A DNA stretch of 64,000 nt from Youxingia wuxianensis (GTDB lineage Bacteria; Bacillota; Clostridia; Oscillospirales; Ruminococcaceae): positions 62,001 to 126,000 of the forward strand of contig NZ_JACRTD010000004.1 in assembly GCF_014385085.1 (NCBI RefSeq), given 5' to 3'. A program made the translations under genes and the position numbers. The notes under the pieces are model-generated. The model did no database searches, was not told the DNA's origin, and was given only the letters and a program-made list of their open reading frames with translations. This document shows, one piece after another, positions 26,731 to 35,670 of this stretch (positions within the stretch are counted from its first letter, which is position 1; each line of letters begins with the position of its first letter).

Positions 26731-27585
26731 TTATAAAAGCAGACTGCCTGTGTTTCCGGTTTGGAAGGCGCAGGCGTTGGCCTCGTCAAAATCGATGTGC
26801 ATGGCAAGAGAAAATTGATCGCTTACCCGCACAATAACATCCTCAAAAGTTACTGGGCGGGAGGTGTTCATTTTTACCCGCACCGATTGGTTGTCTTTTA
26901 CCCCAAAGGCCTGTGCGTCTTTACAGGTCATATGGATATGGTTTTTCGCTACAATTACCGATCCGGGCGCCCGCACCATATCTTTATCAGAAAAAATATA
27001 CACATCCCCGCCGCCTTCGGTATCCCCCGACTGACGCACCGGCACAGCCAGCCCCAGCCCTCTGGCGTCGGTGAAAGAAAGCTCCACCTGGGTGGATTTT
27101 CTCACCGGACCTAGGACGGCCACATTTTTGATCTCCCCTTTTCCGGTGATCAAAGTTACCCTTTCTTCGCACAAAAACTGTCCCGGCTGAGAAAGTTCCC
27201 GTTTGGGCGTCAGCTGATGACCTATCCCAAATAAGGCGTCCACGTCCTTCTGGGTCAGATGCACATGGCGGGCGGAAACCTCCACCGGTATCTTTCCCGG
27301 CTGGGAAGGCGATTCTATGGAACTCTCCTGTTCAGCCTGGGATTTCGGCTGGACTTCCCCTTGCATTTTTACATTGGCCCAGGCAGGAGCATCCATCTGA
27401 GCCGCCTGCTGGGGGGTTAGCGTCAGTCCCGCCCATGCCGGCGCGCCGTCCACCTTCGGCAGCTTTGCCGGCATACAGCCGTTTTGTCCAGGACAATGTT
27501 TGATCTGGGTGGGAGCGTTTTCCGTTTTAAGGACGTATTCGCCTACTACCTGAGATACGATCTTACGGATCGCTTGTTCCTCCAT
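26731..27585 (-). CDS. pduL: Phosphate acyltransferase PduL (EutD role)
   Basis: A 284-residue PduL-type phosphotransacylase that turns acetyl-CoA and phosphate into acetyl phosphate and recycles CoA within the shell. The start at 27585 follows GGGGGAG and gives MEEQAIRKIVSQVVGEYV, an amphipathic helix resembling an encapsulation peptide, followed by a ~70-residue linker. The zinc ligands are in ARHVHLT, KNHIHMT and HIDFDEAN. It substitutes for the Pta-type EutD of enteric bacteria. Confidence 0.93.
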   Translation of the reverse strand: MEEQAIRKIVSQVVGEYVLKTENAPTQIKHCPGQNGCMPAKLPKVDGAPAWAGLTLTPQQAAQMDAPAWANVKMQGEVQPKSQAEQESSIESPSQPGKIPVEVSARHVHLTQKDVDALFGIGHQLTPKRELSQPGQFLCEERVTLITGKGEIKNVAVLGPVRKSTQVELSFTDARGLGLAVPVRQSGDTEGGGDVYIFSDKDMVRAPGSVIVAKNHIHMTCKDAQAFGVKDNQSVRVKMNTSRPVTFEDVIVRVSDQFSLAMHIDFDEANACAFQTGNTGSLLL

Positions 27586-27601
27586 ATCTGCTCCCCCTTT
27601 T

Positions 27602-28468
27602 TTAATTTTCATAATATCCGCTGGCCAAACGCAGCATCAAAATATAAATAGCGCTGCTCAGCCGGTTCATTCCCTGTAAAATATCTTCCCGTTGAATATT
27701 CTCCCCTGTGCAGAACGCATTCACCGCCGCAATCTCTGCTTCCCGTGACTGGGTGCGCAGGGAGTTTAGTTTCGCACACAAAGCGCCCAGAGTATAATCC
27801 GGCAGAAGATGCCCAATTCCCAGCTGTTCTTTGGGATGGTGAGACATCTGGCGCAGGGCAGTTTCATCCAGGCCCAAAATAGTTTTGTCCCCAAGCTCCT
27901 GGTTTTTCACCTCGCAGGAAAGGGTTTGGCGCACATAAGAAAGCACCTCTCCCAGATCGCCGACCAATTTTTCTTTTCTTTCCTGCTGAGCCAATACCTG
28001 CAGCTCGATGATCATTGCTTCCAAACTGTCCATCTTCCCGCGAAATAAAATGCGGGGATGATTTTTTGCCACCAGCACATTGGCGTACAGATGCGTCATA
28101 TGTTCCGGCTTTTCTTCATAGAAACTGCCGTCCAGCCCCACATACGTGTGTCCCTGGGACTGAGCCGCCGCTTGCGCGGCGGGGCGGATTGCTCGGTTTT
28201 CCCGCAGATGGGCGCAAGACGGACTTATTTCCTGTCCCTCTTTCCCATAAGAGGCCGGCGCTTTTACACTGTTTCCCCCTCTGGGACAGGGGACGCCGGG
28301 CGCAATTTCACAGTCCACCGGCGTGCCGTCCACTAAGAGGGTTAAGTTTTTTTCCCGTATGTAATCTTTCGCCTGCTGAGTGATATAAGCATCCTTATCC
28401 GCGTTGATCACGGTAAGTCCATGACGCAGATGAAGCTGGCGCACCGCGTCTTCACTGAGTATCATCAT
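27602..28468 (-). CDS. eutT: EutT cobalamin adenosyltransferase, metal-motif-free type
   Basis: A 288-residue EutT-type ATP:cob(I)alamin adenosyltransferase (MTHLYANVLVAKNHPRI, LGLDETALRQMSHHP, LRTQSREAEIAAV, MNRLSSAIYILM), making adenosylcobalamin for EutBC. The start at 28468 follows AAAGGA. The HX11CCX2C iron/zinc motif of the Salmonella enzyme is absent; Firmicutes have a known metal-independent class, to which this should belong. It lies between the eutM pair and pduL. Confidence 0.87.
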   Translation of the reverse strand: MMILSEDAVRQLHLRHGLTVINADKDAYITQQAKDYIREKNLTLLVDGTPVDCEIAPGVPCPRGGNSVKAPASYGKEGQEISPSCAHLRENRAIRPAAQAAAQSQGHTYVGLDGSFYEEKPEHMTHLYANVLVAKNHPRILFRGKMDSLEAMIIELQVLAQQERKEKLVGDLGEVLSYVRQTLSCEVKNQELGDKTILGLDETALRQMSHHPKEQLGIGHLLPDYTLGALCAKLNSLRTQSREAEIAAVNAFCTGENIQREDILQGMNRLSSAIYILMLRLASGYYEN

Positions 28469-28503
28469 AGCTATCGTTCCTTTCGGCAATCAGACCGAAA
28501 GCA

Positions 28504-28791
28504 TTAGCCTTCAATCTTCGGGAGAATACCTTCCACTTCTGCATGAGGCCGTGGGATTACATGCACAGAAATCAGTTCCCCTACCCGGGAAGCTGCCGCC
28601 GCGCCTGCATCGGTCGCCGCTTTTACCGCGCCTACGTCCCCTCTTACCATTACAGTAACCAGACCGCCGCCTACGTGCTCTTTTCCAATCAACGTTACAT
28701 TTGCCGCTTTTACCATGGCGTCCGCCGCCTCAATCGATCCTACCAGCCCCTTGGTTTCAATCATGCCTAACGCTTGTAAATTTACCGCCAT
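28504..28791 (-). CDS. eutM: Microcompartment shell protein EutM, copy 2
   Basis: A 95-residue single-domain BMC-H protein ([39 protein letters not shown]) that forms the flat hexagonal tiles of the shell. It is nearly identical to the copy 28 bases upstream, differing at one internal residue (Ala/Thr near the end) and in the last residues (GILPKIEG against GILPKIETK). Confidence 0.96.
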   Translation of the reverse strand: MAVNLQALGMIETKGLVGSIEAADAMVKAANVTLIGKEHVGGGLVTVMVRGDVGAVKAATDAGAAAASRVGELISVHVIPRPHAEVEGILPKIEG

Positions 28792-28819
28792 TGTTATTTC
28801 CTCCTAGCTTTTTTAATTA

Positions 28820-29110
28820 TTATTTTGTTTCAATCTTCGGGAGAATACCTTCCACTTCTGTATGAGGCCGTGGGATTACATGCACAGAAATCAGTTCCCC
28901 TACCCGGGAAGCTGCCGCCGCGCCTGCATCGGTCGCCGCTTTTACTGCGCCTACGTCCCCTCTTACCATTACGGTAACCAGACCGCCGCCTACGTGCTCT
29001 TTTCCAATCAACGTTACATTTGCCGCTTTTACCATGGCGTCCGCCGCCTCAATCGATCCTACCAGCCCCTTGGTTTCAATCATGCCTAACGCCTGTAAAT
29101 TTACTGCCAT
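28820..29110 (-). CDS. eutM: Microcompartment shell protein EutM, copy 1
   Basis: A 96-residue BMC-H hexamer subunit. It has its own TAGGAGGTAA site. Across about 280 aligned bases only about five differ from copy 2, mostly silent, so duplication is recent or the copies are kept alike by gene conversion. The extra copy should raise shell-protein dosage; the short C-terminal difference may alter packing. Confidence 0.96.
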   Translation of the reverse strand: MAVNLQALGMIETKGLVGSIEAADAMVKAANVTLIGKEHVGGGLVTVMVRGDVGAVKAATDAGAAAASRVGELISVHVIPRPHTEVEGILPKIETK

Positions 29111-29128
29111 TTCAGTTACCTCCTAAAA

Positions 29129-30619
29129 TTATCTTTGTTTTAATATATTTTGTAAAACCTCTCGGGCAATCCGTTCAATATCCGCCTGGGTAATCCCTTC
29201 GCTTTGCACAGGTCCTGCCGCGGGGCTGGAAACGCCCGCGGCAGCTTTCTGCGGCCGCAGCTGCTCTAGTTCCCGTACCCCCCAGGCAACCCTTCGGATA
29301 TTTATCAAGTTCATCGGCCCCACATTATCGGAAGTTGCACTGCCTCCTACCGCGCCGCAGCCCAACGTTAACGCAGGCGCCAATTTAGTAGTGGCTCCAA
29401 CCCCTCCCAGTGCCCCGGGAGTATTGACCAGCAGACGGGAAATCGGTTTTTTCAGGGCAAATTCCCGGATAACCGCTTCATCCTGGGAGTGGATGGTCAT
29501 CGTGTGTCCTGCCCCTTCGTTTTCCAGAATAGCGATGCATTTTTCGCAGGCGCTCTCCCAGTTATCCTCCACAAAGAAGGCCAAAATCGGACAAAGCTTT
29601 TCTCTGGAATAGGGGTATTTTTTCCCCACCTCTGTCTGCATGGACACTAAGACTCTGGCTTCTTTGGGCACCTGGATCCCCGCCATATCGGCGATTACCT
29701 GGACGCTTTTTCCCACAATGGCCGGATTCATGGTATTATTGGCGCGCATAATCATTTTTTCGACCTTTTTCGACTGCTGCTCGTCCATCAGATATCCGCC
29801 TTGCCGCTGAAGCTCCTTTAGCACCTGATCCTGGATACATTTCTCCGTAACAATCGACTGCTCAGAAGCGCAGATAGTGCCGTTATCAAATGTTTTGCTG
29901 TCTAAAATATGCTTGATGGCCATGGGGATGTCCGCTGACCGCTCAATAAAAGCCGGCCCGTTTCCCGGTCCCACTCCAATGGCCGGATTTCCGGAGCTGT
30001 ACGCCGCCTTCACCATCGCTTCGCCGCCGGTAGCCAAAATTACCCCTGTATCAGGATGTTTCATCAGCTCGTTAGTGGCCTGAATTGTGGTTGTTTCTAT
30101 ACATTGGATCAGATTTTTGGGAGCCCCCGCTTTGTCGGCGGCTTCTCTCATAACGGCCACTGTTTCCAAAATACATTTTTTAGCGTTGGGATGGGGGCTG
30201 ATCACAATGGAATTTCCTGACTTAATTGAAATCAGCCCTTTAAACATTGTAGTGGAAGTCGGGTTGGTAGACGGGATCAGCGCGGCTACTACCCCGACAG
30301 GAACCGCAACCTCCATCAGTCCGTTTTCCCGGTCCTCTTTGATAATTCCAACTGTTTTCATGTTTCGCATATAATCGGTGACAATCCTGCTTCCCAGCAG
30401 ATTTTTTACCACCTTGTCCTGCCAAATTCCAAATCCCGTTTCTTCCGCCGCCATTTTCGCCAGCTTTTCTGCGTTTTCCACACAAGCCTGACAAACTTTT
30501 TCCACCAGCTCATCAATCTGAGCCTGGCTGTATTTGGAAAGTTCTTTCTGGGCGGTTTTGGCATTTTTCATTAGATCGCGGACTTCCTGAATGGACTGTA
30601 AGTCCTTATCTAACACCAT
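29129..30619 (-). CDS. eutE: CoA-acylating acetaldehyde dehydrogenase EutE
   Basis: A 496-residue aldehyde dehydrogenase that oxidises acetaldehyde to acetyl-CoA with NAD+. The catalytic cysteine is in NGTICASEQS and the NAD-binding part includes GGEAMVKAAYSSGNPA. After the catalytic body a Pro/Ala/Gly linker leads to a C-terminal amphipathic helix (TQADIERIAREVLQNILKQR), which looks like an encapsulation peptide; in several BMC aldehyde dehydrogenases this signal is at the N-terminus instead or internal. Located between eutL and the eutM pair. Confidence 0.95.
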   Translation of the reverse strand: MVLDKDLQSIQEVRDLMKNAKTAQKELSKYSQAQIDELVEKVCQACVENAEKLAKMAAEETGFGIWQDKVVKNLLGSRIVTDYMRNMKTVGIIKEDRENGLMEVAVPVGVVAALIPSTNPTSTTMFKGLISIKSGNSIVISPHPNAKKCILETVAVMREAADKAGAPKNLIQCIETTTIQATNELMKHPDTGVILATGGEAMVKAAYSSGNPAIGVGPGNGPAFIERSADIPMAIKHILDSKTFDNGTICASEQSIVTEKCIQDQVLKELQRQGGYLMDEQQSKKVEKMIMRANNTMNPAIVGKSVQVIADMAGIQVPKEARVLVSMQTEVGKKYPYSREKLCPILAFFVEDNWESACEKCIAILENEGAGHTMTIHSQDEAVIREFALKKPISRLLVNTPGALGGVGATTKLAPALTLGCGAVGGSATSDNVGPMNLINIRRVAWGVRELEQLRPQKAAAGVSSPAAGPVQSEGITQADIERIAREVLQNILKQR

Positions 30620-30631
30620 ATTATCCTCTCC

Positions 30632-31285
30632 TTACTGTTCCCTTGGGGTGGCGGCCACTTCCCTCACCATAGCCGCAAACGCGTCGCATGCCGCTTGGCA
30701 GGCCGCCTGTTCCCCGGTTAAAAGCGCCCCTGCGAAGTTTGTTTCCGTAGGAGGGCCGTAAAATAACCTAAGCTCCACCTGGGCCATTTTCACCGCCGCA
30801 TCTACCGCACAGATGGCCTCCACCGGCGGGGCGATTAAATATGCCAAGGAATTTCCCTGCTGAATTTTTGCCTGTTTGGAAAGATAGGAGCCGGTCCGGG
30901 AGATACAATGGGCAAAGTAGACGATACTGTCATCCTCGTTGGCGCTGTAAAAACATCCGTCATTTTCAATGAAGGACACCGCGGCATCGATACCGCTTTT
31001 TACTTCCTCCGGGTCGCTTCCCGCTAAAATTCCGATAAATTCCCCCGCCAGTTTGGTGGAAGCATTTTTCGCCCCTGCGTACATGGAACGGGCATACACC
31101 ACCTGCACATCCGCCTTTTTGGTGGCTTCATCCAGCGCTGCATAAGAAACATCGTCGCTGTCGGTGGTAATAATTCCCAAGCTGTTATACCCTTGAGAGG
31201 ATTTTAAACATTTCAGCAGCACTGGATCCGCATTGGGGAGAAACCGGACTCCCAGCACAGTAGTTCTGATCGGATCGCCTGTCAA
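30632..31285 (-). CDS. eutL: Tandem-domain BMC shell protein EutL, TTG start
   Basis: A 217-residue two-domain shell protein that forms gated trimers (SLGIITTDSDDVSYAALDEA is split here as LGIITTDSDDVSYAA and DEATKKADVQVVYARS; SRTGSYLS; YLIAPPVEA). The start is assigned to a TTG at 31285, seven to eight bases after AAGGAGG; no ATG is placed near that site, and an upstream ATG would overlap eutC. EutL is thought to pass larger substrates or cofactors such as cobalamin through its pore. Confidence 0.9.
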   Translation of the reverse strand: MTGDPIRTTVLGVRFLPNADPVLLKCLKSSQGYNSLGIITTDSDDVSYAALDEATKKADVQVVYARSMYAGAKNASTKLAGEFIGILAGSDPEEVKSGIDAAVSFIENDGCFYSANEDDSIVYFAHCISRTGSYLSKQAKIQQGNSLAYLIAPPVEAICAVDAAVKMAQVELRLFYGPPTETNFAGALLTGEQAACQAACDAFAAMVREVAATPREQ

Positions 31286-31298
31286 TACGTTCTCCTCC

Positions 31299-32165
31299 TT
31301 ACATCTGCAGATCAACCCCGCTGGCTTTTCTCTCCAGCATGGTTTTTATGACTGTGGCAATATGGGCCCCAGCTTCTACCGCCGGGATACCGCCTTTGTG
31401 GATGTTGGACACCACCGTACGCCGGGCTTCCGGCATTCCTACAGCGGCCTTATACGCGATATACGCGCTCATACTGTCCGCCGTAGCCAGTCCCGGACGT
31501 TCCCCGATAAGAACACAGGTCACCTGCGCTCCCAATGCCTCGGATATCACGTCCATAGCCGGCACCCGTCCAAATTTTACAAAGAAGGGCGTCCCTGTCT
31601 GGATCCCATACCCCTTCAGACCATCCATCAGCGCCGGGAGCACATCCCGGGCATTGGCGTCCACCGCCTGGCTGCTCAGTCCGTCACAAACATAAATCTG
31701 CACTGTGGGGGCAGATTCGCATTTGGATTTTAGCTGGTTTATGGTTTCCGGGCTGAACTGCCGCCCCAGATCCGGGCGGGTCAAATGCTCATTTCGCTCG
31801 GTACATAAGGTCTGTACCGAAAAAAGGTTCAAATCTGAAAGCACCTGCTCGTCTACATCCCGAAACACGGCGTCTCTGGCGATGGCGTGGTCCGCCCGCA
31901 GAGTGAGCATAGTAGCTGTTTTCAGTCTCGGGCCCGCCTTGCCTACGCCGATGCGGGCGGGGGTTTTTGTTTTCATCTGTTCCAGCGCATCCCGGTTGAC
32001 AGGATGCTCAATATTAATAGCCATCTTGTGAGCTTTGTCGGTAATATCCGCCAGAGGCTCGGTTTCTTCTGCCGACGGCTGCTGTGCCGGGGCCGCCGGC
32101 GGCTGTCCGGCAAGCTGGGCCAGCACTGCTTGCGTTACCAGTTCTATGAGCTTTTGATCGGTCAT
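31299..32165 (-). CDS. eutC: Ethanolamine ammonia-lyase small subunit EutC
   Basis: A 288-residue small subunit of the adenosylcobalamin-dependent lyase that splits ethanolamine to acetaldehyde and ammonia. The ATG at 32165 overlaps the eutB stop (ATGA) and follows a GGGGGG run; a longer in-frame start inside eutB is rejected. The first 17 residues (TDQKLIELVTQAVLAQL) and the following Pro/Ala linker match the EutC encapsulation signal. Core motifs include TARIGVGKAGPR-type PARIGVGKAG and VLIGERPGL. Confidence 0.95.
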   Translation of the reverse strand: MTDQKLIELVTQAVLAQLAGQPPAAPAQQPSAEETEPLADITDKAHKMAINIEHPVNRDALEQMKTKTPARIGVGKAGPRLKTATMLTLRADHAIARDAVFRDVDEQVLSDLNLFSVQTLCTERNEHLTRPDLGRQFSPETINQLKSKCESAPTVQIYVCDGLSSQAVDANARDVLPALMDGLKGYGIQTGTPFFVKFGRVPAMDVISEALGAQVTCVLIGERPGLATADSMSAYIAYKAAVGMPEARRTVVSNIHKGGIPAVEAGAHIATVIKTMLERKASGVDLQM

Positions 32166-33550
32166 CCCAATCCCCCCTTTCTTTGCGTAAAGAGGGAGGC
32201 GTCGCCCGCAAGGGAAGTCAGCTTCCCATTTTCCATAATTCCCAATTTCTCCAGCCACTCCTCAAATTCCCGAATCGGGCGCAGGCCTAAAATTTCCCGC
32301 ACCGCCGAAGCGTCATGGTAGGAGTTGGTCTGGTAGTTAAGCATAATATCGTCGCTGGCAGGTACGCCGATCACATAAGTACATCCGGCGCTGGCCAAAA
32401 GAACCGTTAGGTTTTCGATATCGTTTTGATCCGCCATCATATGGTTGGTATAACAGCAGTCGCAACCCATGGGAATACCGGTGAGCTTGCCCATGAAATG
32501 GTCCTCCAGTCCCGCCCGGATTACCTGCTTGCTGTCATAAAGATATTCCGGCCCAATAAAGCCCACCACGGTATTTACCATAAAGGGGGAAAAATGTTTC
32601 GCGTACCCGTAACACCTGGCCTCCATAACCACCTGGTCATAACCGAAGTTGGCCCCGGAAGAAAGTTCCGATCCCTGCCCCGTTTCAAAATACATTACGT
32701 TCGGCCCTGTGCCGGTGCCATTTTTGCGGAGCATCTCTTGGGCTTGCTTCATTGTTTCAGTGGTGAAACCAAAGGCCTCGTTTCCTTTTTGAGAACCCGC
32801 AATACTTTGGAAAATCATATCGGTGGGCGCTCCCTGCCGAAGCGCCTCCATCTGGGTGGTAATGTGGGCCAAAACGCAAATCTGGGTGGGAATCTGCCAT
32901 TTGTTTTTGACTTCATCAAACCGTTTTAAAATCTCCGCCGCGGAGGCCGCCGTATCGTTTACCGGATTTAAACCGATCACCGCGTCTCCGACGCCATAGC
33001 TTAGCCCTTCAAACAGAGAAGCGGTAATCCCTTCCACATTGTCCGTTGTATGGTTGGGCTGAAGCCGGGTGGAAAGGGTTCCCCGTTTTCCCATAGTGGT
33101 GTTGCAGTGAGTATGTATCCGAATTTTATTCGCAGCGTACACCAAATCCAAGTTGGACATGAGCTTGGCCACCGCGGCAATCATTTCCGCAGTCAGTCCT
33201 TGACTGACCCGGCGGATATCTTCTTCGGTGGTGGCGTAATCCATCAGCCATTCCCGCAGATCGCTTACCGTCCAATTTTTAATCTTGTCATAGATTCGCT
33301 CGTTTACCCCATCCTGAATAATTCGGGTCACGTCGTCCTCTTCATAAGGCACCGCCGGATTGTTGCGTAAATCGCTGAGCAGAAGATTGGAAAGCACCTC
33401 TTTGGCGGCGATGCGTTCGCTGTCGCTGGCGGCGGCAAGCCCTGCCAATACGTCCCCCGACTTTTGCTCGTTGGCTTTAGCAAGGACCTCTTTGATCGAA
33501 TGAAACTCGTATACCTGACCCGCCAACAGAGTTTTCAGTCTCAAAATCAT
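32162..33550 (-). CDS. eutB: Ethanolamine ammonia-lyase large subunit EutB
   Basis: A 462-residue TIM-barrel subunit carrying the active site (RIHTHCNTTMGKRGTLSTRL is represented here by THCNTTMGKRGTLS; GLNPVNDTAAS; YFETGQGSELSSGANFG; MGCDCCYTNH). Length and motifs are those of the whole family. It is translationally coupled to eutC and follows eutA by 18 bases. Confidence 0.97.
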   Translation of the reverse strand: MILRLKTLLAGQVYEFHSIKEVLAKANEQKSGDVLAGLAAASDSERIAAKEVLSNLLLSDLRNNPAVPYEEDDVTRIIQDGVNERIYDKIKNWTVSDLREWLMDYATTEEDIRRVSQGLTAEMIAAVAKLMSNLDLVYAANKIRIHTHCNTTMGKRGTLSTRLQPNHTTDNVEGITASLFEGLSYGVGDAVIGLNPVNDTAASAAEILKRFDEVKNKWQIPTQICVLAHITTQMEALRQGAPTDMIFQSIAGSQKGNEAFGFTTETMKQAQEMLRKNGTGTGPNVMYFETGQGSELSSGANFGYDQVVMEARCYGYAKHFSPFMVNTVVGFIGPEYLYDSKQVIRAGLEDHFMGKLTGIPMGCDCCYTNHMMADQNDIENLTVLLASAGCTYVIGVPASDDIMLNYQTNSYHDASAVREILGLRPIREFEEWLEKLGIMENGKLTSLAGDASLFTQRKGGLG

Positions 33551-33568
33551 TCCCTCCTTTTGTTTTCT

Positions 33569-34999
33569 CTATCCATAAAGCAATGTTTTTACTACTACCG
33601 GCACCGCCATTCCATTCATCAGGGGCCGTCCAATATCGATATAATCCCCAAACTGGACACTGATGCTGTCAATACAAACCAGCTTCCTGTCTAAAAGCCG
33701 CCGCTGCATGGCCTGCCCCAGGGCTTTGGCAAAATCTCCCCGGCATAATACCATCACCGTCTGCTCTTTTCCCAGGGCGCTGTCCGCCGTATGGCACAAG
33801 GCGTCCGCCAGCAGATTTAGCTGACGGTAGGAAAGGCTATCGATATCCTGGATACAAAAAAGCAGATTATCACAGTCGTTTTGCTCTAAAAACCACTCGG
33901 TTTCCTCCCGCAGGTTGCGGTCGTTCCCAGTCAAACACTGGTGTTCTGTCTCTCTCCCCAAAAGAAAAGCGGGAAGGTTTTTTACTGGAAACACGCTCTC
34001 GTCTGTATAAGTAATCGTACTTCCGCTGACAGAAGTTGTATAGGAACCCGCTCCCACCACCGTGGCCCGGATCGTCTCCTTGGGGGGGATTACCTGGTAA
34101 TCCCTCATAAGAGAGCTTTCCCGAATACTGTGGGCCAGGATCGGACCAATGTCCCCAAACCGAAACCAATCCTCCTGGGGAGAATACACACAGTCCGCCA
34201 CCCCGCCGGAAAAGGTGATATATTCCACCGGCCTTGAAAGGGTCAGACGGCTGCTTCCCGCCGTGCGCATCTCCTCGCACAATTTGGAGGCCGTAAATTT
34301 CAGCGTATCTTCCAGCACCTGCGCCATGACCCGACACAGACGGTCCAGCTCCTGCCAGTCAGCCGTCCGGCCAAGTTCCAGCGAAACGCCGGCGGCCTTC
34401 ATAATCGCCGGCAGCCGGGGACTTAGGTAGGTAACTTTCTTCTGCCTGTCCACCTGCACCAGCCGCCCGCCAATATCCCAGCAGCCTTTTGCGCAGAGTT
34501 CACCGCAATGAAACACAGCAATATTGGTGGTACCGCCGCCAATATCCAAATTGGCTACCACACAGCTGTGTTCTTTGGAATACTGCTGTGCACCCGCTCC
34601 TTTGGCAGCGATAACACTTTCCAGATCCGGCCCTGCCGTGGCAACCACAAAATCCCCCGCAAAGGAACTTAATGTCTGTGTCACCAAAGAGGCATTCTGT
34701 TTTCTGGCGCTCTCCCCAGTGATAATCACTGCGCCGGTTTGTATCATAGAAGGGGTAATCCCCGCTTTGTCATATTCTTTTTCCAGTATTGCCCGAATTT
34801 TTTCTGTATCAATCAGTATACCGTCTACCAAAGGGGTGGTATAGATCTCGCTTTTATAAATAATCTCGCTGCCTACAATACACACCTGGGGTACAGAAAA
34901 GCCGGAGGCAGTGTTGCGCATCTGGATCCGGCTGAGCACCATGCTGGTAGTAGACGTGCCGATATCAATACCCACGCTTAAAATGGAAACTCCATTCAC
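33569..34999 (-). CDS. eutA: Ethanolamine ammonia-lyase reactivase EutA
   Basis: A 476-residue chaperone-like ATPase of the actin/Hsp70 superfamily that exchanges damaged cofactor in EutBC. The phosphate loops SVGIDIGTSTTSM and NLDIGGGTTNIAVF and the FSGGVADCVY segment are conserved. It starts at a GTG after GAGGAAGAAGG. It lies directly after eutV. Confidence 0.95.
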   Translation of the reverse strand: MNGVSILSVGIDIGTSTTSMVLSRIQMRNTASGFSVPQVCIVGSEIIYKSEIYTTPLVDGILIDTEKIRAILEKEYDKAGITPSMIQTGAVIITGESARKQNASLVTQTLSSFAGDFVVATAGPDLESVIAAKGAGAQQYSKEHSCVVANLDIGGGTTNIAVFHCGELCAKGCWDIGGRLVQVDRQKKVTYLSPRLPAIMKAAGVSLELGRTADWQELDRLCRVMAQVLEDTLKFTASKLCEEMRTAGSSRLTLSRPVEYITFSGGVADCVYSPQEDWFRFGDIGPILAHSIRESSLMRDYQVIPPKETIRATVVGAGSYTTSVSGSTITYTDESVFPVKNLPAFLLGRETEHQCLTGNDRNLREETEWFLEQNDCDNLLFCIQDIDSLSYRQLNLLADALCHTADSALGKEQTVMVLCRGDFAKALGQAMQRRLLDRKLVCIDSISVQFGDYIDIGRPLMNGMAVPVVVKTLLYG

Positions 35000-35028
35000 C
35001 CTTCTTCCTCTCCGTTTCTTCTCCCTTT

Positions 35029-35619
35029 TTATTTTGCGTCCGGCATATCCTGATAACTCAAAATTAAAAGTTCTGCAATCTTTTTCATGGAGGTGCGTTT
35101 TTTCATGCTTAAAAGCCGGATATATTCATAGGCGTCTTGTTCGTTGATTTTTTTCTTTTTCATTAGCACGCCTTTGGCCTTTTCAATAACTTTGCGCTCC
35201 TCCATCTTTTTTTCTTTGTCCTCAATATCCCGCCGCAGCGTCATCAGTTCCTGACTGCGGGCGATTGCCACTTCAATAGCCGGAATCAATGATTTTTGGT
35301 CGATGGGCTTTACTACATAACCCATCACCCCCAGCTCCTTGGCGGTTTTAATAAAATTGTCGTCGCTATAAGCGGTGGAGAGCACCACACAGCCGGCCAA
35401 ATTTTCCTCGATAATCACTTTGGCCGCGCTCAGCCCGTCAAGCAAAGGCATTTTAATATCTAAAAGCACCAAATCCGGAGCGTGTTGTTTGCATAAGCTG
35501 ATCGCGTCAAACCCATCCCCTGCCTGGCCCACTACTTCATAACCATGCTGTTGGAGCTGTTCTTTCAAATCCAAGCGAATGATCGCTTCATCGTCGGCAA
35601 TCACTACCTTATATCCCAT
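35029..35619 (-). CDS. eutV: ANTAR-domain response regulator EutV
   Basis: A 196-residue regulator with a receiver domain (acidic DDE near residue 10, phospho-acceptor Asp54, switch Lys in VVKPID) and a C-terminal ANTAR RNA-binding helix bundle (about 130-190; KAKGVLMKKKKINEQDAYEYIR lies there). Phosphorylated EutV binds paired hairpins in nascent mRNA and blocks terminator formation. It is the first gene of the operon, behind exactly such a leader, so it would control its own transcription. The partner kinase EutW is the last gene. Confidence 0.95.
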   Translation of the reverse strand: MGYKVVIADDEAIIRLDLKEQLQQHGYEVVGQAGDGFDAISLCKQHAPDLVLLDIKMPLLDGLSAAKVIIEENLAGCVVLSTAYSDDNFIKTAKELGVMGYVVKPIDQKSLIPAIEVAIARSQELMTLRRDIEDKEKKMEERKVIEKAKGVLMKKKKINEQDAYEYIRLLSMKKRTSMKKIAELLILSYQDMPDAK

Positions 35620-35670
35620 AGTTTTTCCCTCTTTTTCAATCTCGGTGATCCCTCTTCATCCTGCATAAAA

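Noticed and set aside
28504..29110. Tandem eutM repeat as a possible sequencing or assembly artefact
   Set aside because: The copies differ at scattered positions, in their tails and in their spacer and ribosome sites, which an artefact would not create.
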